Source: an uncultured Alphaproteobacteria bacterium
GTDB lineage: Bacteria > Pseudomonadota > Alphaproteobacteria > Rs-D84
Reading direction: 5' to 3'
Assembly (NCBI GenBank): GCA_944393245.1
Contig: CALXZM010000002.1
Span: 62,001 to 126,000 of the forward strand
DNA length: 64,000 nucleotides
The notes under the pieces are model-generated. The model was not told where the DNA came from. It made no database searches and worked only from the letters and a program-made list of their open reading frames with translations. Positions 51,290 to 60,505 of the stretch are shown here, one piece after another; within the stretch, counting starts at the first letter, position 1; each line of letters opens with the position of its first letter. The position numbers and the translations under genes were made by a program.

Positions 51290-51493
51290 CAATCCCCCAT
51301 CCAATCATATAAATGAAAATAATTTATACTATTTGTATATTGACAATACAATTTTGAATTGAAACAAAAATACAATATTTTTGCAAGGTACTTTTTTAGC
51401 AAAATACAATTTTTTACATTATTATCAGTTGATTGAAATTGCTGATTTCTGTAATGTATAAAACAAACATTAACCCAACCAAGCCGTATTTCA

Positions 51494-51808
51494 ATGAAAC
51501 ATAAATTTACAATCAAATTAAAAGTAGAATTATCAATTCAACCATTATATTGCAGTATTTGCGGTCAACCTATTTTAGGAAATCAACAAATGTCATTGGA
51601 CCATTATATTCCGCGATGCCGCGGGGGTCTGGACGAAGCATCAAATTTATTTCCTGCACATAAAATTTGTAATTCCATTAAAAGCAATTTAATGCCAGAT
51701 GAATTTGAACGGCAAAAACAAAAGTTATATCAAACAGCCCTGGATAATTGGCACCTGAAACACAAAGAAAAGCAGATTGTTGAAAAAGCATTACAGAAAA
51801 TGAAATAA
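51494..51808 (+). CDS. HNH endonuclease-like protein
   Basis: A 104-residue protein with Zn-binding CSICGQPI, the catalytic SLDHYIPRCRGG and NLFPAHKICNSIKS segments of the HNH fold. The helical C-terminus is basic. It lacks a visible ribosome-binding site but has AT-rich sequence upstream. Stand-alone HNH proteins may be homing-type or defence nucleases; none of its neighbours fixes the role. Confidence 0.75.
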   Translation: MKHKFTIKLKVELSIQPLYCSICGQPILGNQQMSLDHYIPRCRGGLDEASNLFPAHKICNSIKSNLMPDEFERQKQKLYQTALDNWHLKHKEKQIVEKALQKMK

Positions 51809-51887
51809 TATGATTAAACTCAATAAAGCCTTATTCAAAATGGCAAAGGCACGTTGCATTCTGAATTACCAACACAACAATAAATGT

Positions 51888-52394
51888 TTAATTATTAAAC
51901 AGGCTAAATTCTTGGTGTCTGCGATTGGTTAAACCCGGCATTTCACTGCCGCCAGATTTATTCCATGCTTTCCATGCGGATTCCAATGTTGGGTATTTTG
52001 AATTATGATAATTTGAATCATTTACATATTTTACAACTGTGGAATCAGCAAAGTTTTTTGCCCCTATGTTATATGCCAAAGATACCAGTGCGTCATATTG
52101 ATTTTGAGATAGCGGGACAGTTATATTATCCTTAACAGCCCGTTCCGCCGTTGATATATCCAAGCGTAATATTTCGGTCGCTTGTTTTTCTGTTATACCA
52201 TTTTTAAAATTTTCACCAGATTTTATTAAATGACCATAACCAATTGTTGCGCCGTTGGGTAATTCTTTGTCTGGATTTACAGGCTTCCCCGTTTTATCAT
52301 CATAAATAATATGCATGTCGCCGATTTTAACACTGCCTTCAAAGCGTTTTAACATATTTATACCATTATTACTGATTTTCAAAGTATTCACCAT
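51888..52394 (-). CDS. Phage-type lysozyme (GH24 endolysin)
   Basis: A 168-residue muramidase of the T4/P22 lysozyme family. Glu19 in RFEG, Asp32 and Thr50 (ATIGYGH) are consistent with the Glu-Asp-Thr catalytic triad; QYDALVSLAYNIG and GLTNRRHQEFSLF complete the fold. No signal peptide is visible, so release would need a holin or the protein acts in phage lysis. It is isolated from the phage cluster at the window start and is probably a separate prophage trace. Confidence 0.85.
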   Translation of the reverse strand: MVNTLKISNNGINMLKRFEGSVKIGDMHIIYDDKTGKPVNPDKELPNGATIGYGHLIKSGENFKNGITEKQATEILRLDISTAERAVKDNITVPLSQNQYDALVSLAYNIGAKNFADSTVVKYVNDSNYHNSKYPTLESAWKAWNKSGGSEMPGLTNRRHQEFSLFNN

Positions 52395-52978
52395 ATTATT
52401 CTTGTATTTCTGGTTTTGCCCCGTCCAAATTTGCCCTTTGTGTTTTATTAAATCACATCGTATTCCAGGGCAGTCGCATCCGGTTTCATTTCGCCCGGAT
52501 AAAGTATTGATGTTGTTTATTTGTATGGGCCTATACCCCGTAAAAAGGCCGGCATAGTTATCATTTTTATTTCATTTTAATTGATATAAAAAAGCCCCAC
52601 ACGTGTGGAGCAATAAAAAACAGCGGAAAAGCCGCCTTCTGTTACATCGGTGTACTATATCATAATCCAAGAAAAAAATCAATTATTTTTAATATGGTGA
52701 ATATTACTGACTATGCGAATTTTGGCGTAATATATTACGTCCAAAACTATAGAACTATTGAAATGATGTGGCTTGCCACAGTCACAAAAAGATATAAATT
52801 ACCACAATCGCATAGCTTTGCTGTACAACAATCTGTTGCCATTTTATTTTTGGCCACACAACAGCCAGATTTATGCCTGTTTTGTGTCCTATATTTTACA
52901 TAAAAAATCAAAATTAAAATCCGCTGTTTTTACAGCGGACACATATTAACATTTCACGTAATTTCAACAAGATATTCC
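52395..52978. other. Intergenic stretch with hairpins only
   Basis: A 584-bp stretch without a convincing gene. It contains a palindromic hairpin at 52594-52611 (CCACACGTGTGG core, flanked by A runs, likely a terminator) and a second hairpin at 52919-52938 (TCCGCTG TTTTT ACAGCGGA). A 69-residue reading frame at 52694-52903 has no start signals. Confidence 0.5.
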
Positions 52979-53491
52979 TGGCGGATGGGGAGGGATTCCC
53001 TCGCACGATGCTTACGCATCGGCTGCGGGGCAACCGTGACGATTTGACTGCGTTGCACTGGTCAAATCTACTTGTTGTCGAACCTAGGGGTTCTCATCCG
53101 CCCCACCGATCCATAAAATAAAACGCCCCGCTGGGGCGTGTTTATTTTATGGCGGATGGGGAGGGATTCCCTCGCACGATGCTTACGCATCGGCTGCGGG
53201 GCAACCGTGACGATTTGACTGCGTTGCACTGGTCAAATCTACTTGTTGTCGAACCTAGGGGTTCTCATCCGCCCCACCGATCCATAAAATAAAACGCCCC
53301 GCTGGGGCGTGTTTATTTTATGGCGGATGGGGAGGGATTCCCTCGCACGATGCTTACGCATCGGCTGCGGGGCAACCGTGACGATTTGACTGCGTTGCAC
53401 TGGTCAAATCTACTTGTTGTCGAACCTAGGGGTTCTCATCCGCCCCACCGATCCATAAAATAAAACGCCCCACTGGGGCGTGTTTATTTTC
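52979..53491. repeat. Three 171-bp tandem repeats ending in tRNA-Ser 3' sequence
   Basis: Units 52979-53149, 53150-53320 and 53321-53491 are essentially identical. Each begins with TGGCGGATGGGGAGGGATTC, the reverse complement of the last 20 bases of the neighbouring tRNA-Ser, followed by about 100 unique bases and an ACGCCCC / GGGGCGT hairpin. The real tRNA starts exactly one period later (53492). On the minus strand the 5' part (GGATGAG) could pair with the tRNA acceptor 3' strand with one mismatch. Confidence 0.9.
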
Positions 53492-53581
53492 TGGCGGATG
53501 GGGAGGGATTCGAACCCCCGGTGGAGTTGCCCCCACAACGGTTTTCAAGACCGTCGCAATCGACCGCTCTGCCACCCATCC
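53492..53581 (-). tRNA. tRNA-Ser (TGA)
   Basis: Class II tRNA of 90 bases: acceptor GGATGGG pairs CCCATCC, anticodon TGA in CTTGAAA, long variable arm (GTTGTGGGGGCAAC), T-loop GGGTTCGAATCCC, encoded CCA. Pieces of it are repeated on both sides. Confidence 0.93.
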
Positions 53582-53960
53582 TAAACTTTTTTCCGCCGGT
53601 CTTTCAAACCTACGGTTTTGTTCGCTGTTCGCACCTGACGGTGCTGCTCACCACTCGTTCGCACTCGACTGCGCTGATGCTTGTCTCGCTGACTCGTATG
53701 CAAGACCGTCGCAATCGACCGCGGCTACCACCCATCCGAAACTGTTTTCCGCCGGTCTTTCAAACCTACGGTTTTGTTCGCTGTTCGCACCTGACGGTGC
53801 TGCTCACCACTCGTTCGCACTCGACTGCGCTGATGCTTGTCTCGCTGACTCGTATGCAAGACCGTCGCAATCGACCGCTCTGCCACCCATCCTAAACTTT
53901 TATACCGCCGGTCTTTCAAACCTGTGGTTTTGTTCGCTGCCCGCACCCACGGCGTGGGTT
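53582..53960. repeat. 156-bp tandem repeats carrying tRNA-Ser 5' halves
   Basis: CCGCCGGTCTTTCAAACC recurs at 53593, 53749 and 53905, a 156-base period; two full units and the start of a third are seen. Each full unit ends with the 5' ~36 bases of tRNA-Ser (53701-53737 with changes in the D-arm, 53857-53892 intact), broken at the anticodon loop. The spacers are rich in short CGAAC/GTTCG-type inverted motifs. Nothing here encodes a credible protein. Confidence 0.88.
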
Positions 53961-54091
53961 GAAAACTTTGGCTATTATACAGTGTCTAAATCGGATTGTC
54001 AATTTATCTGTTACGCCGATTATTATACTTGCGAACCCGAACGCGCATGTTATCATTATCCACAGAGAGGTAACATAAAAGGGCATCATAC

Positions 54092-55105
54092 ATGGTAAAA
54101 TCTATTCTGGTCACTGGGGGCGCCGGATTTATCGGTTCTAATTTCGTCCCATATTTCGCAAAAAAATATCCAATATACAACGTAATCGTATTGGACAAGT
54201 TGACATATGCAGCAAATCCAGAAAATTTAGCAGAATGCAAAAATATGCCCAACTATCAATTTATTCATGGCGATATATGCGATACAAATTTAGTTGATGC
54301 AATCTTTCGCGATTGTGATATTCGTGGCGTTATTCACTTTGCCGCCGAAAGTCATGTTGACAATTCCATAACAGGCCCACGTGCATTTATAAACACAAAC
54401 ATTGTTGGCACTGCTAATTTATTAGAAGCCGCACGTAACAAATGGATGGATGCGCCCGGCCGTGTAAAGGCAGGTCACGAAACAGACCGTTTTCATCATA
54501 TTTCCACAGATGAAGTTTATGGTGCACTGGGGCCAACCGGTTTATTCAGTGAAACAACACCATATGACCCCAGCAGTCCTTATTCCGCGTCCAAGGCATC
54601 ATCAGATCATCTGGTCAGTGCATGGCATCGTACTTTTGGGTTAAACACGACTGTTTCCAACTGTTCCAACAACTATGGTCCGAAACAGCACCCAGAAAAA
54701 CTGATTCCAAAAATTATTCAGAACTGTGTAAACTGGCAACCAATTCCGATTTACGGGCGTGGGGAAAATGTACGCGATTGGTTATACGTTATGGATCACG
54801 TGCACGCAATAGATTTAATTTTCCACAACGGGCGTGCGGGTCAAACATATAACATAGGTGGTCACAACGAACGCACAAATATGCAGATTGTGAACAAGAT
54901 ATGTTCCATAATGGACCAGCGCATGCCACGCAAATCGGGCAAACATTCCGACCTGATAACGTTTGTGGCCGATCGGCCGGGTCATGATTTACGATACGCC
55001 ATCAATGCGGGTAAAATAGAACGCGAACTGGGGTGGCGCGCATCGGAAACATTTGACCGTGGCATCGTTAAAACAGTTGATTGGTATTTGCAAAAAATGC
55101 GCTAA
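54092..55105 (+). CDS. rmlB: dTDP-glucose 4,6-dehydratase
   Basis: A 337-residue NAD-dependent enzyme of deoxysugar synthesis (rhamnose pathway, surface polysaccharide). The Rossmann motif ILVTGGAGFIGSNF is at residues 5-18; STDEVYGALG, YSASKASSDH (catalytic Tyr-x3-Lys) and NNYGPKQHPEKLIP are diagnostic. No rmlA/C/D genes are adjacent. A terminator follows. The glycosyltransferase at 23 kb may use products of the same pathway. Confidence 0.95.
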   Translation: MVKSILVTGGAGFIGSNFVPYFAKKYPIYNVIVLDKLTYAANPENLAECKNMPNYQFIHGDICDTNLVDAIFRDCDIRGVIHFAAESHVDNSITGPRAFINTNIVGTANLLEAARNKWMDAPGRVKAGHETDRFHHISTDEVYGALGPTGLFSETTPYDPSSPYSASKASSDHLVSAWHRTFGLNTTVSNCSNNYGPKQHPEKLIPKIIQNCVNWQPIPIYGRGENVRDWLYVMDHVHAIDLIFHNGRAGQTYNIGGHNERTNMQIVNKICSIMDQRMPRKSGKHSDLITFVADRPGHDLRYAINAGKIERELGWRASETFDRGIVKTVDWYLQKMR

Positions 55106-55108
55106 ATA

Positions 55109-55135
55109 AAATGCCGGAAAAAAACCGGCATTTTT
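55109..55135. terminator. Bidirectional terminator
   Basis: AAATGCCGG / CCGGCATTT hairpin with A and T runs between rmlB and lgt. Confidence 0.85.
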
Positions 55136-55967
55136 ATTTTGTTTTTTTTCTGAATGCGGTGGCAAATATTATCGCGCCCGCAACAAACATTATCGCGGAC
55201 AGCAACTGGCCCATTGTTAATCCCCAATTTGTTAAAAATCCGATTTGTGCATCTGGGGCACGAAACTGTTCACAGAATATACGAAATACCGCGTACAGCA
55301 TCCCCAACATTCCGCCCAGCGCACCAGGATATTTACGCAGTTTTGTAAACCGATACAGGCAATACATTATAACGAATAACAATATGCCTTCGGTTGTGGC
55401 CTCGTACAAAGGGCTGGGGTGGCGGGGAATGCTGGTTTGACCACTAAAAACAACCGCCCACGGGACATCGGTGGGACGACCCATAACCTCCATATTAATA
55501 AAATTAGCAATGCGTCCAAAAAACAGACCAACAGGTGCAATTACTGCCAAAATATCCAGAATGTTAAACGCAGTATTATACACACTGCCCTTGATTTGAT
55601 TGCGCTTTATTTGATTACGCGCAAACCAGAATACCGCAACAATAACCCCAACCAGACCGCCATGGAAACTCATTCCGCCATGCCACACAGCAAAGATTTC
55701 CAATGGGTGCGCCATAAAAAATGGCAAATTATAAAACAGCACGTATCCCAATCGACCGCCAATTATTACACCCAATATAATCGCAGTTAACAAATCGTCC
55801 AATTGGCGTTTGTCCAACGAAATTTGACTGTCGGGGCGACGAACAAAATGACGCAGCATAAAATAGCCGATTACAAACGCCGCAACGTACGCCAATGCAT
55901 ACCAACGCACATCCAATCCAAACACGGAAAATGCAACCGGCGAAATCGGATTGATAGTTATCGCCAT
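55134..55967 (-). CDS. lgt: Prolipoprotein diacylglyceryl transferase
   Basis: A 277-residue inner-membrane enzyme with about seven helices that attaches diacylglycerol to the lipobox cysteine, the first step of lipoprotein maturation. Signatures are HGGMSFHGGLVG and GRIANFINMEVMGRPT (the Lgt motif). It serves the many lipoproteins in this window. It follows a small unknown gene by 3 bases. Confidence 0.95.
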   Translation of the reverse strand: MAITINPISPVAFSVFGLDVRWYALAYVAAFVIGYFMLRHFVRRPDSQISLDKRQLDDLLTAIILGVIIGGRLGYVLFYNLPFFMAHPLEIFAVWHGGMSFHGGLVGVIVAVFWFARNQIKRNQIKGSVYNTAFNILDILAVIAPVGLFFGRIANFINMEVMGRPTDVPWAVVFSGQTSIPRHPSPLYEATTEGILLFVIMYCLYRFTKLRKYPGALGGMLGMLYAVFRIFCEQFRAPDAQIGFLTNWGLTMGQLLSAIMFVAGAIIFATAFRKKTK

Positions 55968-55970
55968 GAC

Positions 55971-56195
55971 TTATCTGTCTTGGATAGTGGTAAGTGTATG
56001 GTTTACGTTTGATATTATTTCACGAATTTTCGCCTGTCTTTTGGCGTCTGTTTCATTATTCAATTCAGCCGTTAAACGTTTTAATTCAGATGTCAAAAAC
56101 GTACGCTTTTCCGCCGGCGTTTGATGTATCATGTTTTCTTTCTGGCCATTGCGCAGTGTACGGCCATGACGTTCAGAACAATATTTAGTAGGCAT
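55971..56195 (-). CDS. Small charged protein upstream of lgt
   Basis: A 74-residue helical protein (LKRLTAELNNETDAKRQAKI) with a basic N-terminus. GGGGGAT precedes its ATG and lgt starts 3 bases after its stop, so it is co-expressed. No family recognised. Confidence 0.5.
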   Translation of the reverse strand: MPTKYCSERHGRTLRNGQKENMIHQTPAEKRTFLTSELKRLTAELNNETDAKRQAKIREIISNVNHTLTTIQDR

Positions 56196-56272
56196 TATTT
56201 ATCCCCCGTTGTTTTACTTGAATTATCGCATGCATTGTATTATATATTAATGTAACTAACAAGGAGAAAAAA

Positions 56273-57019
56273 ATGGCAATACGTAATGTTGCATTAAAAA
56301 CAAAATCACCCGACAGACCGACAAACGTGAAATCTGGCGGTGGGATTGAATTATACTTGAAACGAATTTTCGCACTGATGTTTGGTGCGGTGGCTGTAAC
56401 CGCATTGGCGGCATGGGCAACAATGGCAACACCACTGTGGACAATACTGTTCACACAAACTGGTCTGTCTGCGGTATATTATATACTGTTATTTGGCGGA
56501 TTGGCGTTGGCCATTTGGGCCCAGGTTCGCGCGTTCAGTTTTAAACCATCAACTGGTGCGCTGATGTTGTTCCTGTATGCGATACTGACTGGGATTGTAA
56601 TGACGCCGCTGTTGTTGGTGGCCGTTGTGCAAAATCCATGGACCATTGTGGCGGCGTTCATGATTGCCGCTGTAATGTTCGCGTGCATGGCTTTATTCGG
56701 GTATAAAACGGTCAAAGATTTGTCTTTCCTGGGGATATTCCTGTTTATGGGAATGATTGGCCTGATTCTGGTTGGATTGGCATCTTTTATATGGCCGGAA
56801 ATAGTTGGCGGTACATTCGGTACAATCGTTTGCTTTATAGGCATATTAGTATTCGCATTGTTTACAGCGTATGATATGCAAAACCTGAAACGTGCATACG
56901 CCGTGTTGGGTGGTGACGGCACACAAAAAAATCAATTGGCTGTGTTGGGTGCATTGCATCTGTACATATCCTTTATCGCGATGTTCCAATATCTGTTAAA
57001 TTTGCTGAACAGAAATTAA
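56273..57019 (+). CDS. Bax inhibitor-1 / YccA family membrane protein
   Basis: A 248-residue protein with seven membrane helices and the BI-1 family patterns (YAILTGIVMTPLL, GYKTVKDLSFLGIFLFMG, FTAYDMQNLKRAY, ALHLYISFIAMFQYLL). E. coli members modulate the FtsH protease or calcium leakage. CAAGGAGA precedes the start. It is read divergently from lgt and co-directionally with a ferredoxin 29 bases later. Confidence 0.9.
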   Translation: MAIRNVALKTKSPDRPTNVKSGGGIELYLKRIFALMFGAVAVTALAAWATMATPLWTILFTQTGLSAVYYILLFGGLALAIWAQVRAFSFKPSTGALMLFLYAILTGIVMTPLLLVAVVQNPWTIVAAFMIAAVMFACMALFGYKTVKDLSFLGIFLFMGMIGLILVGLASFIWPEIVGGTFGTIVCFIGILVFALFTAYDMQNLKRAYAVLGGDGTQKNQLAVLGALHLYISFIAMFQYLLNLLNRN

Positions 57020-57048
57020 ACATAAACTAAAATAAATGGAGTTATAAA

Positions 57049-57231
57049 ATGGCTTATAAAATAGATCCTGCAAAATGTATAGGATGTCATACATGCATGG
57101 GAATGTGCCCTGTTATGGCTATTTCCACATCCCCGGATGGAAAATGTGTTATTGATCCCGCAAAGTGCATTTCATGCGGTACATGTGCGTCTGTATGCCC
57201 AGTGGCCGCAATTGCCCCAGATGCAAAATAA
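57049..57231 (+). CDS. 2[4Fe-4S] ferredoxin
   Basis: A 60-residue electron carrier with two CxxCxxCxxxCP motifs (CIGCHTCMGMCP and CISCGTCASVCP), the clostridial-type ferredoxin of anaerobes. GGAG precedes the ATG. A terminator follows. It might feed radical-SAM enzymes such as NrdG. Confidence 0.93.
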   Translation: MAYKIDPAKCIGCHTCMGMCPVMAISTSPDGKCVIDPAKCISCGTCASVCPVAAIAPDAK

Positions 57232-57245
57232 CAACAATATCAAAC

Positions 57246-57272
57246 AAACGGGGGCAACTGCCCCCGTTTTTG
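57246..57272 (+). terminator. Rho-independent terminator
   Basis: AACGGGGGCA / TGCCCCCGTTTTT hairpin after the ferredoxin gene. Confidence 0.85.
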
Positions 57273-57340
57273 TTTCAAAAACAGTTGCAAACATGTAATT
57301 TCTGTATAACAATAAATCGGTATAATTCTAGGGGATAAAA

Positions 57341-58711
57341 ATGCCAGCAAAAACAGTAAATGATATTATCGCATTATGTAAACGACGTGGTTTTATTTTC
57401 ACAGGTTCTGAAATATATGGCGGATTGGGTGGCGCGTATGATTATGGTCCGTACGGTATTGAATTAATGAAAAACATCCGCAATGCGTGGTGGAATGCCA
57501 TGATTTATTCCCGTAATGATATAGAGGGCATGGATGCGGCAGTAATTACAAATCGTTTAATGTGGAAGTATTCAGGTCATGAAAGCAGTTTTTCTGATCC
57601 GTTGGTTGAATGCAAAAAATGTGGCGCCCGCATGCGCCAGGATAAAATGCGCGACCAAACAAAATGCGACAATTGTGGCAGTACTGATTTAACCCCGCCA
57701 CGGGCGTACCAATTAATGATGGGATTATCCATTGGCGCAACAGCAGACGGCACTATAAATGCATATCTGCGTCCTGAAACAGCCACCACAACATATGTTA
57801 ATTTCAAAAATGTTATGGATGCACGTCCACATAAATTACCATTCGGAATTGCCCAAATTGGCAAGGCTTTCCGTAATGAAATTTCACCGCGTGGATTTGT
57901 TTTCCGTATGCGTGAATTTGAACAGGCTGAAATGCAATACTTTGTCAATCCGGCCGACGATGAAAAGTATTTCGAAATGTGGAAGCAAATTCGTATGGCA
58001 TGGTGGATTGATACGTTGGGTATACCCGCCGACAAGTTACGCTTTACCCCACATGAAAAGTTGGCCCATTATGCCAAGGCCGCCGGTGATATCGAATATG
58101 AATTCCCAGATGGATTTGACGAAGTCGAAGGTATTCATAATCGCCAGGATTTTGACCTGGGGTCACATACTAAATCACAGGACGAATTCAAAATTCAGGC
58201 ACACGTTATTGAAAACCACGACAGTACGGCAAAATTGGCGTACAGTGACCCACAAACAGGGGAAAGTTTTATCCCGTTTGTTATCGAAACGGCAATGGGG
58301 GTTAATCGTGCTATGTTTGCCGTAATGCTGGACGCATATACCGAAGAACAATTACCAGACGGCAAATCACGCGTGGTGTTAAAATTGAAACCTGCCCTGG
58401 CCCCGGTAAAGGCGGCGGTTATCCCGCTGGCCCGCAATGTACCGGAACTGATAACAATCGCGAACAATATTGAAAATGATTTACGTAAATTAAATATTGG
58501 GCGAATTGAATTGGAAAATTCTGGTAATATTGGTAAAAATTATCGTCGGCATGATGAAATCGGAACACCTGTATGCATAACCGTCGATCACCAAACAATG
58601 GAAGATAATACCGTAACCCTGCGTTACCGTGATTCTATGCAGCAGGAACGCGTTGCTGTATCTGATGTTCCGCAACGTGTCATGGAAATAATTACCAAAA
58701 ACGAAAAATAA
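57341..58711 (+). CDS. glyS: Glycyl-tRNA synthetase, single-chain (alpha2) type
   Basis: A 456-residue class II synthetase charging tRNA-Gly. N-terminal GLGGAYDYGPYGIELM, a zinc module CKKCGARMRQDK ... CDNCGS, motif 2 FRNEISPRGFVFRMREFEQ and motif 3 region GVNRAMFAVM are visible, with an anticodon-binding domain from about residue 355. This is the archaeal/eukaryotic-type alpha2 enzyme. Most alphaproteobacteria instead use the unrelated GlyQ/GlyS tetramer, so transfer is likely. A TATAAT and AGGGGAT precede the ATG. Confidence 0.94.
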   Translation: MPAKTVNDIIALCKRRGFIFTGSEIYGGLGGAYDYGPYGIELMKNIRNAWWNAMIYSRNDIEGMDAAVITNRLMWKYSGHESSFSDPLVECKKCGARMRQDKMRDQTKCDNCGSTDLTPPRAYQLMMGLSIGATADGTINAYLRPETATTTYVNFKNVMDARPHKLPFGIAQIGKAFRNEISPRGFVFRMREFEQAEMQYFVNPADDEKYFEMWKQIRMAWWIDTLGIPADKLRFTPHEKLAHYAKAAGDIEYEFPDGFDEVEGIHNRQDFDLGSHTKSQDEFKIQAHVIENHDSTAKLAYSDPQTGESFIPFVIETAMGVNRAMFAVMLDAYTEEQLPDGKSRVVLKLKPALAPVKAAVIPLARNVPELITIANNIENDLRKLNIGRIELENSGNIGKNYRRHDEIGTPVCITVDHQTMEDNTVTLRYRDSMQQERVAVSDVPQRVMEIITKNEK

Positions 58712-58737
58712 AAAAACGCCCATTTGGGCGTTTTTTT
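58710..58737. terminator. Bidirectional terminator
   Basis: AAAAAACGCCC / GGGCGTTTTTT hairpin between glyS and the next leftward gene. Confidence 0.85.
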
Positions 58738-60448
58738 ATTCAGTCACAGTATCCGTTGTTGTTGTCATTGCCGGAATAAACACGGTGTCGTTATATGCAC
58801 TTAGATATCTGTTCCCGGTGGCACAATATACCTTGGACAAAGAATCTTCGTATTCACGCACAGCCGTCACCCAACGGTTTTGCACGTCTGTCTGGGCACC
58901 CTGATACCCGGCAAACCCACCCAACGCACCACCAACACCCGCACCAACCAGGGTACTTTTCAGGCGCGCTTTGTTATTCAAATCAATCAGGGAACCACTT
59001 TCCGCATCCAGATACATGGGATAGAAATTTTTAATATTCGCATTCATGTCATCCGACAATACATACCCTGTACCCGTACCTGTTCGACCGTAAATCGTTA
59101 CATTTGTGTTGGAACGACGCCATTCATTCCAATCGTCACGCGTTTTACCAAATGCACCATCTTTCATTTCAACCATTGCAGCAATTTGTCTGTCAATTGT
59201 ACCAGCCGATTGAATTTTTGTAAATACGCCACGCGTCCCATCACCAGATGCAGAATCCGAACCACTGGCCGAAACCATTTTAATTTCGCTGTTATCAGCA
59301 GATGATATATAGTATTGCAACGAAGAGTCCTGTAAAACTGCGTTCTGTATTGTTGCTGAATCCAAATCACTGACATCTTTGTCTTTGAAGGCGGTCAGGA
59401 CAACTGATACCAAATCCACGTTTTTACAATTGCCCATATTGGCATCACATACGTATGTGGCACCAGTTTCAATATTATAAAACGCAGTGGAATCGGCACC
59501 CAATGGATTCGCGGTAATTAATGCCCCCCATAAACACGTTGTGTCACGCGTTCCCGTGCCATCGGATGATGACGGCAATGTGCATTTTTCAATGCGTAAC
59601 ACCGATTCCCCAGTAGATGCCATATTACCCACAACCCCACCAGCCGCGGCATTTACCCCCGCGGACAAAATGGTATCACCAGCAACTTTGCCGGCATATG
59701 TACTGCCCGCGGCCAATGCCGCGCCAGACAATGCGCCAATAACAGTCCCCTGAATTTTACCCTTGTCCGTACCCAACAATGCGTCATTTCCAACATCATT
59801 TTCACCGGCCATATTACCGCCCAGTCCACCAATTATGGCACCAGCAGCAATTTTAAATCCCGCATTTTGTTTTTGTTCACGATTCATTTGCTGGATAACA
59901 TCATCCATGGTCGGCGCGGCATCCGCAGGAAAAACAAATTCAGATACGGCGGATTCATTCATTGTCGCATCAGGGAAAGAACTTATATTACACGTTACCG
60001 TATCCCCAGCCGCCAAATTAGCACGCGCCAAAACAACATCACTGCCGTCGGGACCGGCCTGGTATCCACGCAATTCAACAACTGCAACACATGTTTCCGC
60101 CCCACCAACACCACTGCCAATTGTTGGGGAATCCCATAAAAATTCACCATTTGGATAAATCATTGAACACTGTGTCATCATGGCGTCATTTGCAGACACG
60201 CCGGACGTTTGTACACCAATATTTTGATTTATTGTCGATGCATCATTTACGGGTTGAACCGCATTCGTCGCCGTTTGTTGTGCAACAACCGCGGGTGCCG
60301 GATTGCGCATGGCATTTACCTGTTGATATGCCGCCGCATAACTGCGCGAATGATTACCAACGCGCATTGCACCATTGGCCGGAATTGCAATCGACCCCAA
60401 CAACGCAACAAATAAAGAATAGTGTATAATAGAACGCTTTGATTTCAT
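58736..60448 (-). CDS. Exported glycine-zipper protein
   Basis: A 570-residue protein with a signal peptide (LFVALLGSIAIPANG). Two glycine-zipper stretches, near residues 210-285 (AAGAIIGGLGGNMAGE, IGALSGAALAAGS) and 515-530 (GAGVGGALGGFAGYQ), suggest membrane-inserting hairpins. Eight or more cysteines (MTQCSMIYP, ETCVAVV, DTTCLWG, YVCDANMGNC) suggest disulphides. I start at 60448, where the signal begins; the frame is open to 60496. It may be an envelope assembly factor or a pore-like structure. It lies between an outer-membrane barrel gene and glyS; no family was recognised. Confidence 0.6.
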   Translation of the reverse strand: MKSKRSIIHYSLFVALLGSIAIPANGAMRVGNHSRSYAAAYQQVNAMRNPAPAVVAQQTATNAVQPVNDASTINQNIGVQTSGVSANDAMMTQCSMIYPNGEFLWDSPTIGSGVGGAETCVAVVELRGYQAGPDGSDVVLARANLAAGDTVTCNISSFPDATMNESAVSEFVFPADAAPTMDDVIQQMNREQKQNAGFKIAAGAIIGGLGGNMAGENDVGNDALLGTDKGKIQGTVIGALSGAALAAGSTYAGKVAGDTILSAGVNAAAGGVVGNMASTGESVLRIEKCTLPSSSDGTGTRDTTCLWGALITANPLGADSTAFYNIETGATYVCDANMGNCKNVDLVSVVLTAFKDKDVSDLDSATIQNAVLQDSSLQYYISSADNSEIKMVSASGSDSASGDGTRGVFTKIQSAGTIDRQIAAMVEMKDGAFGKTRDDWNEWRRSNTNVTIYGRTGTGTGYVLSDDMNANIKNFYPMYLDAESGSLIDLNNKARLKSTLVGAGVGGALGGFAGYQGAQTDVQNRWVTAVREYEDSLSKVYCATGNRYLSAYNDTVFIPAMTTTTDTVTE

Positions 60449-60505
60449 CGAATTTACCCCACTTGTGTGCTGATAAAATCCGCACACCGCCCCCAAAATT
60501 CGTCA

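Noticed and set aside
52694-52903. 69-residue reading frame
   Set aside because: No ribosome-binding site or promoter, and odd composition; it is treated as non-coding.
52979-53491. Possible CRISPR array
   Set aside because: The units are 171-bp near-identical tandem copies with no unique spacers, and no cas gene is present.
53521-53895. 124-residue reading frame across the tRNA-Ser repeats
   Set aside because: It runs through tRNA and tandem repeat sequence, and its repeated peptide only mirrors the DNA repeats.
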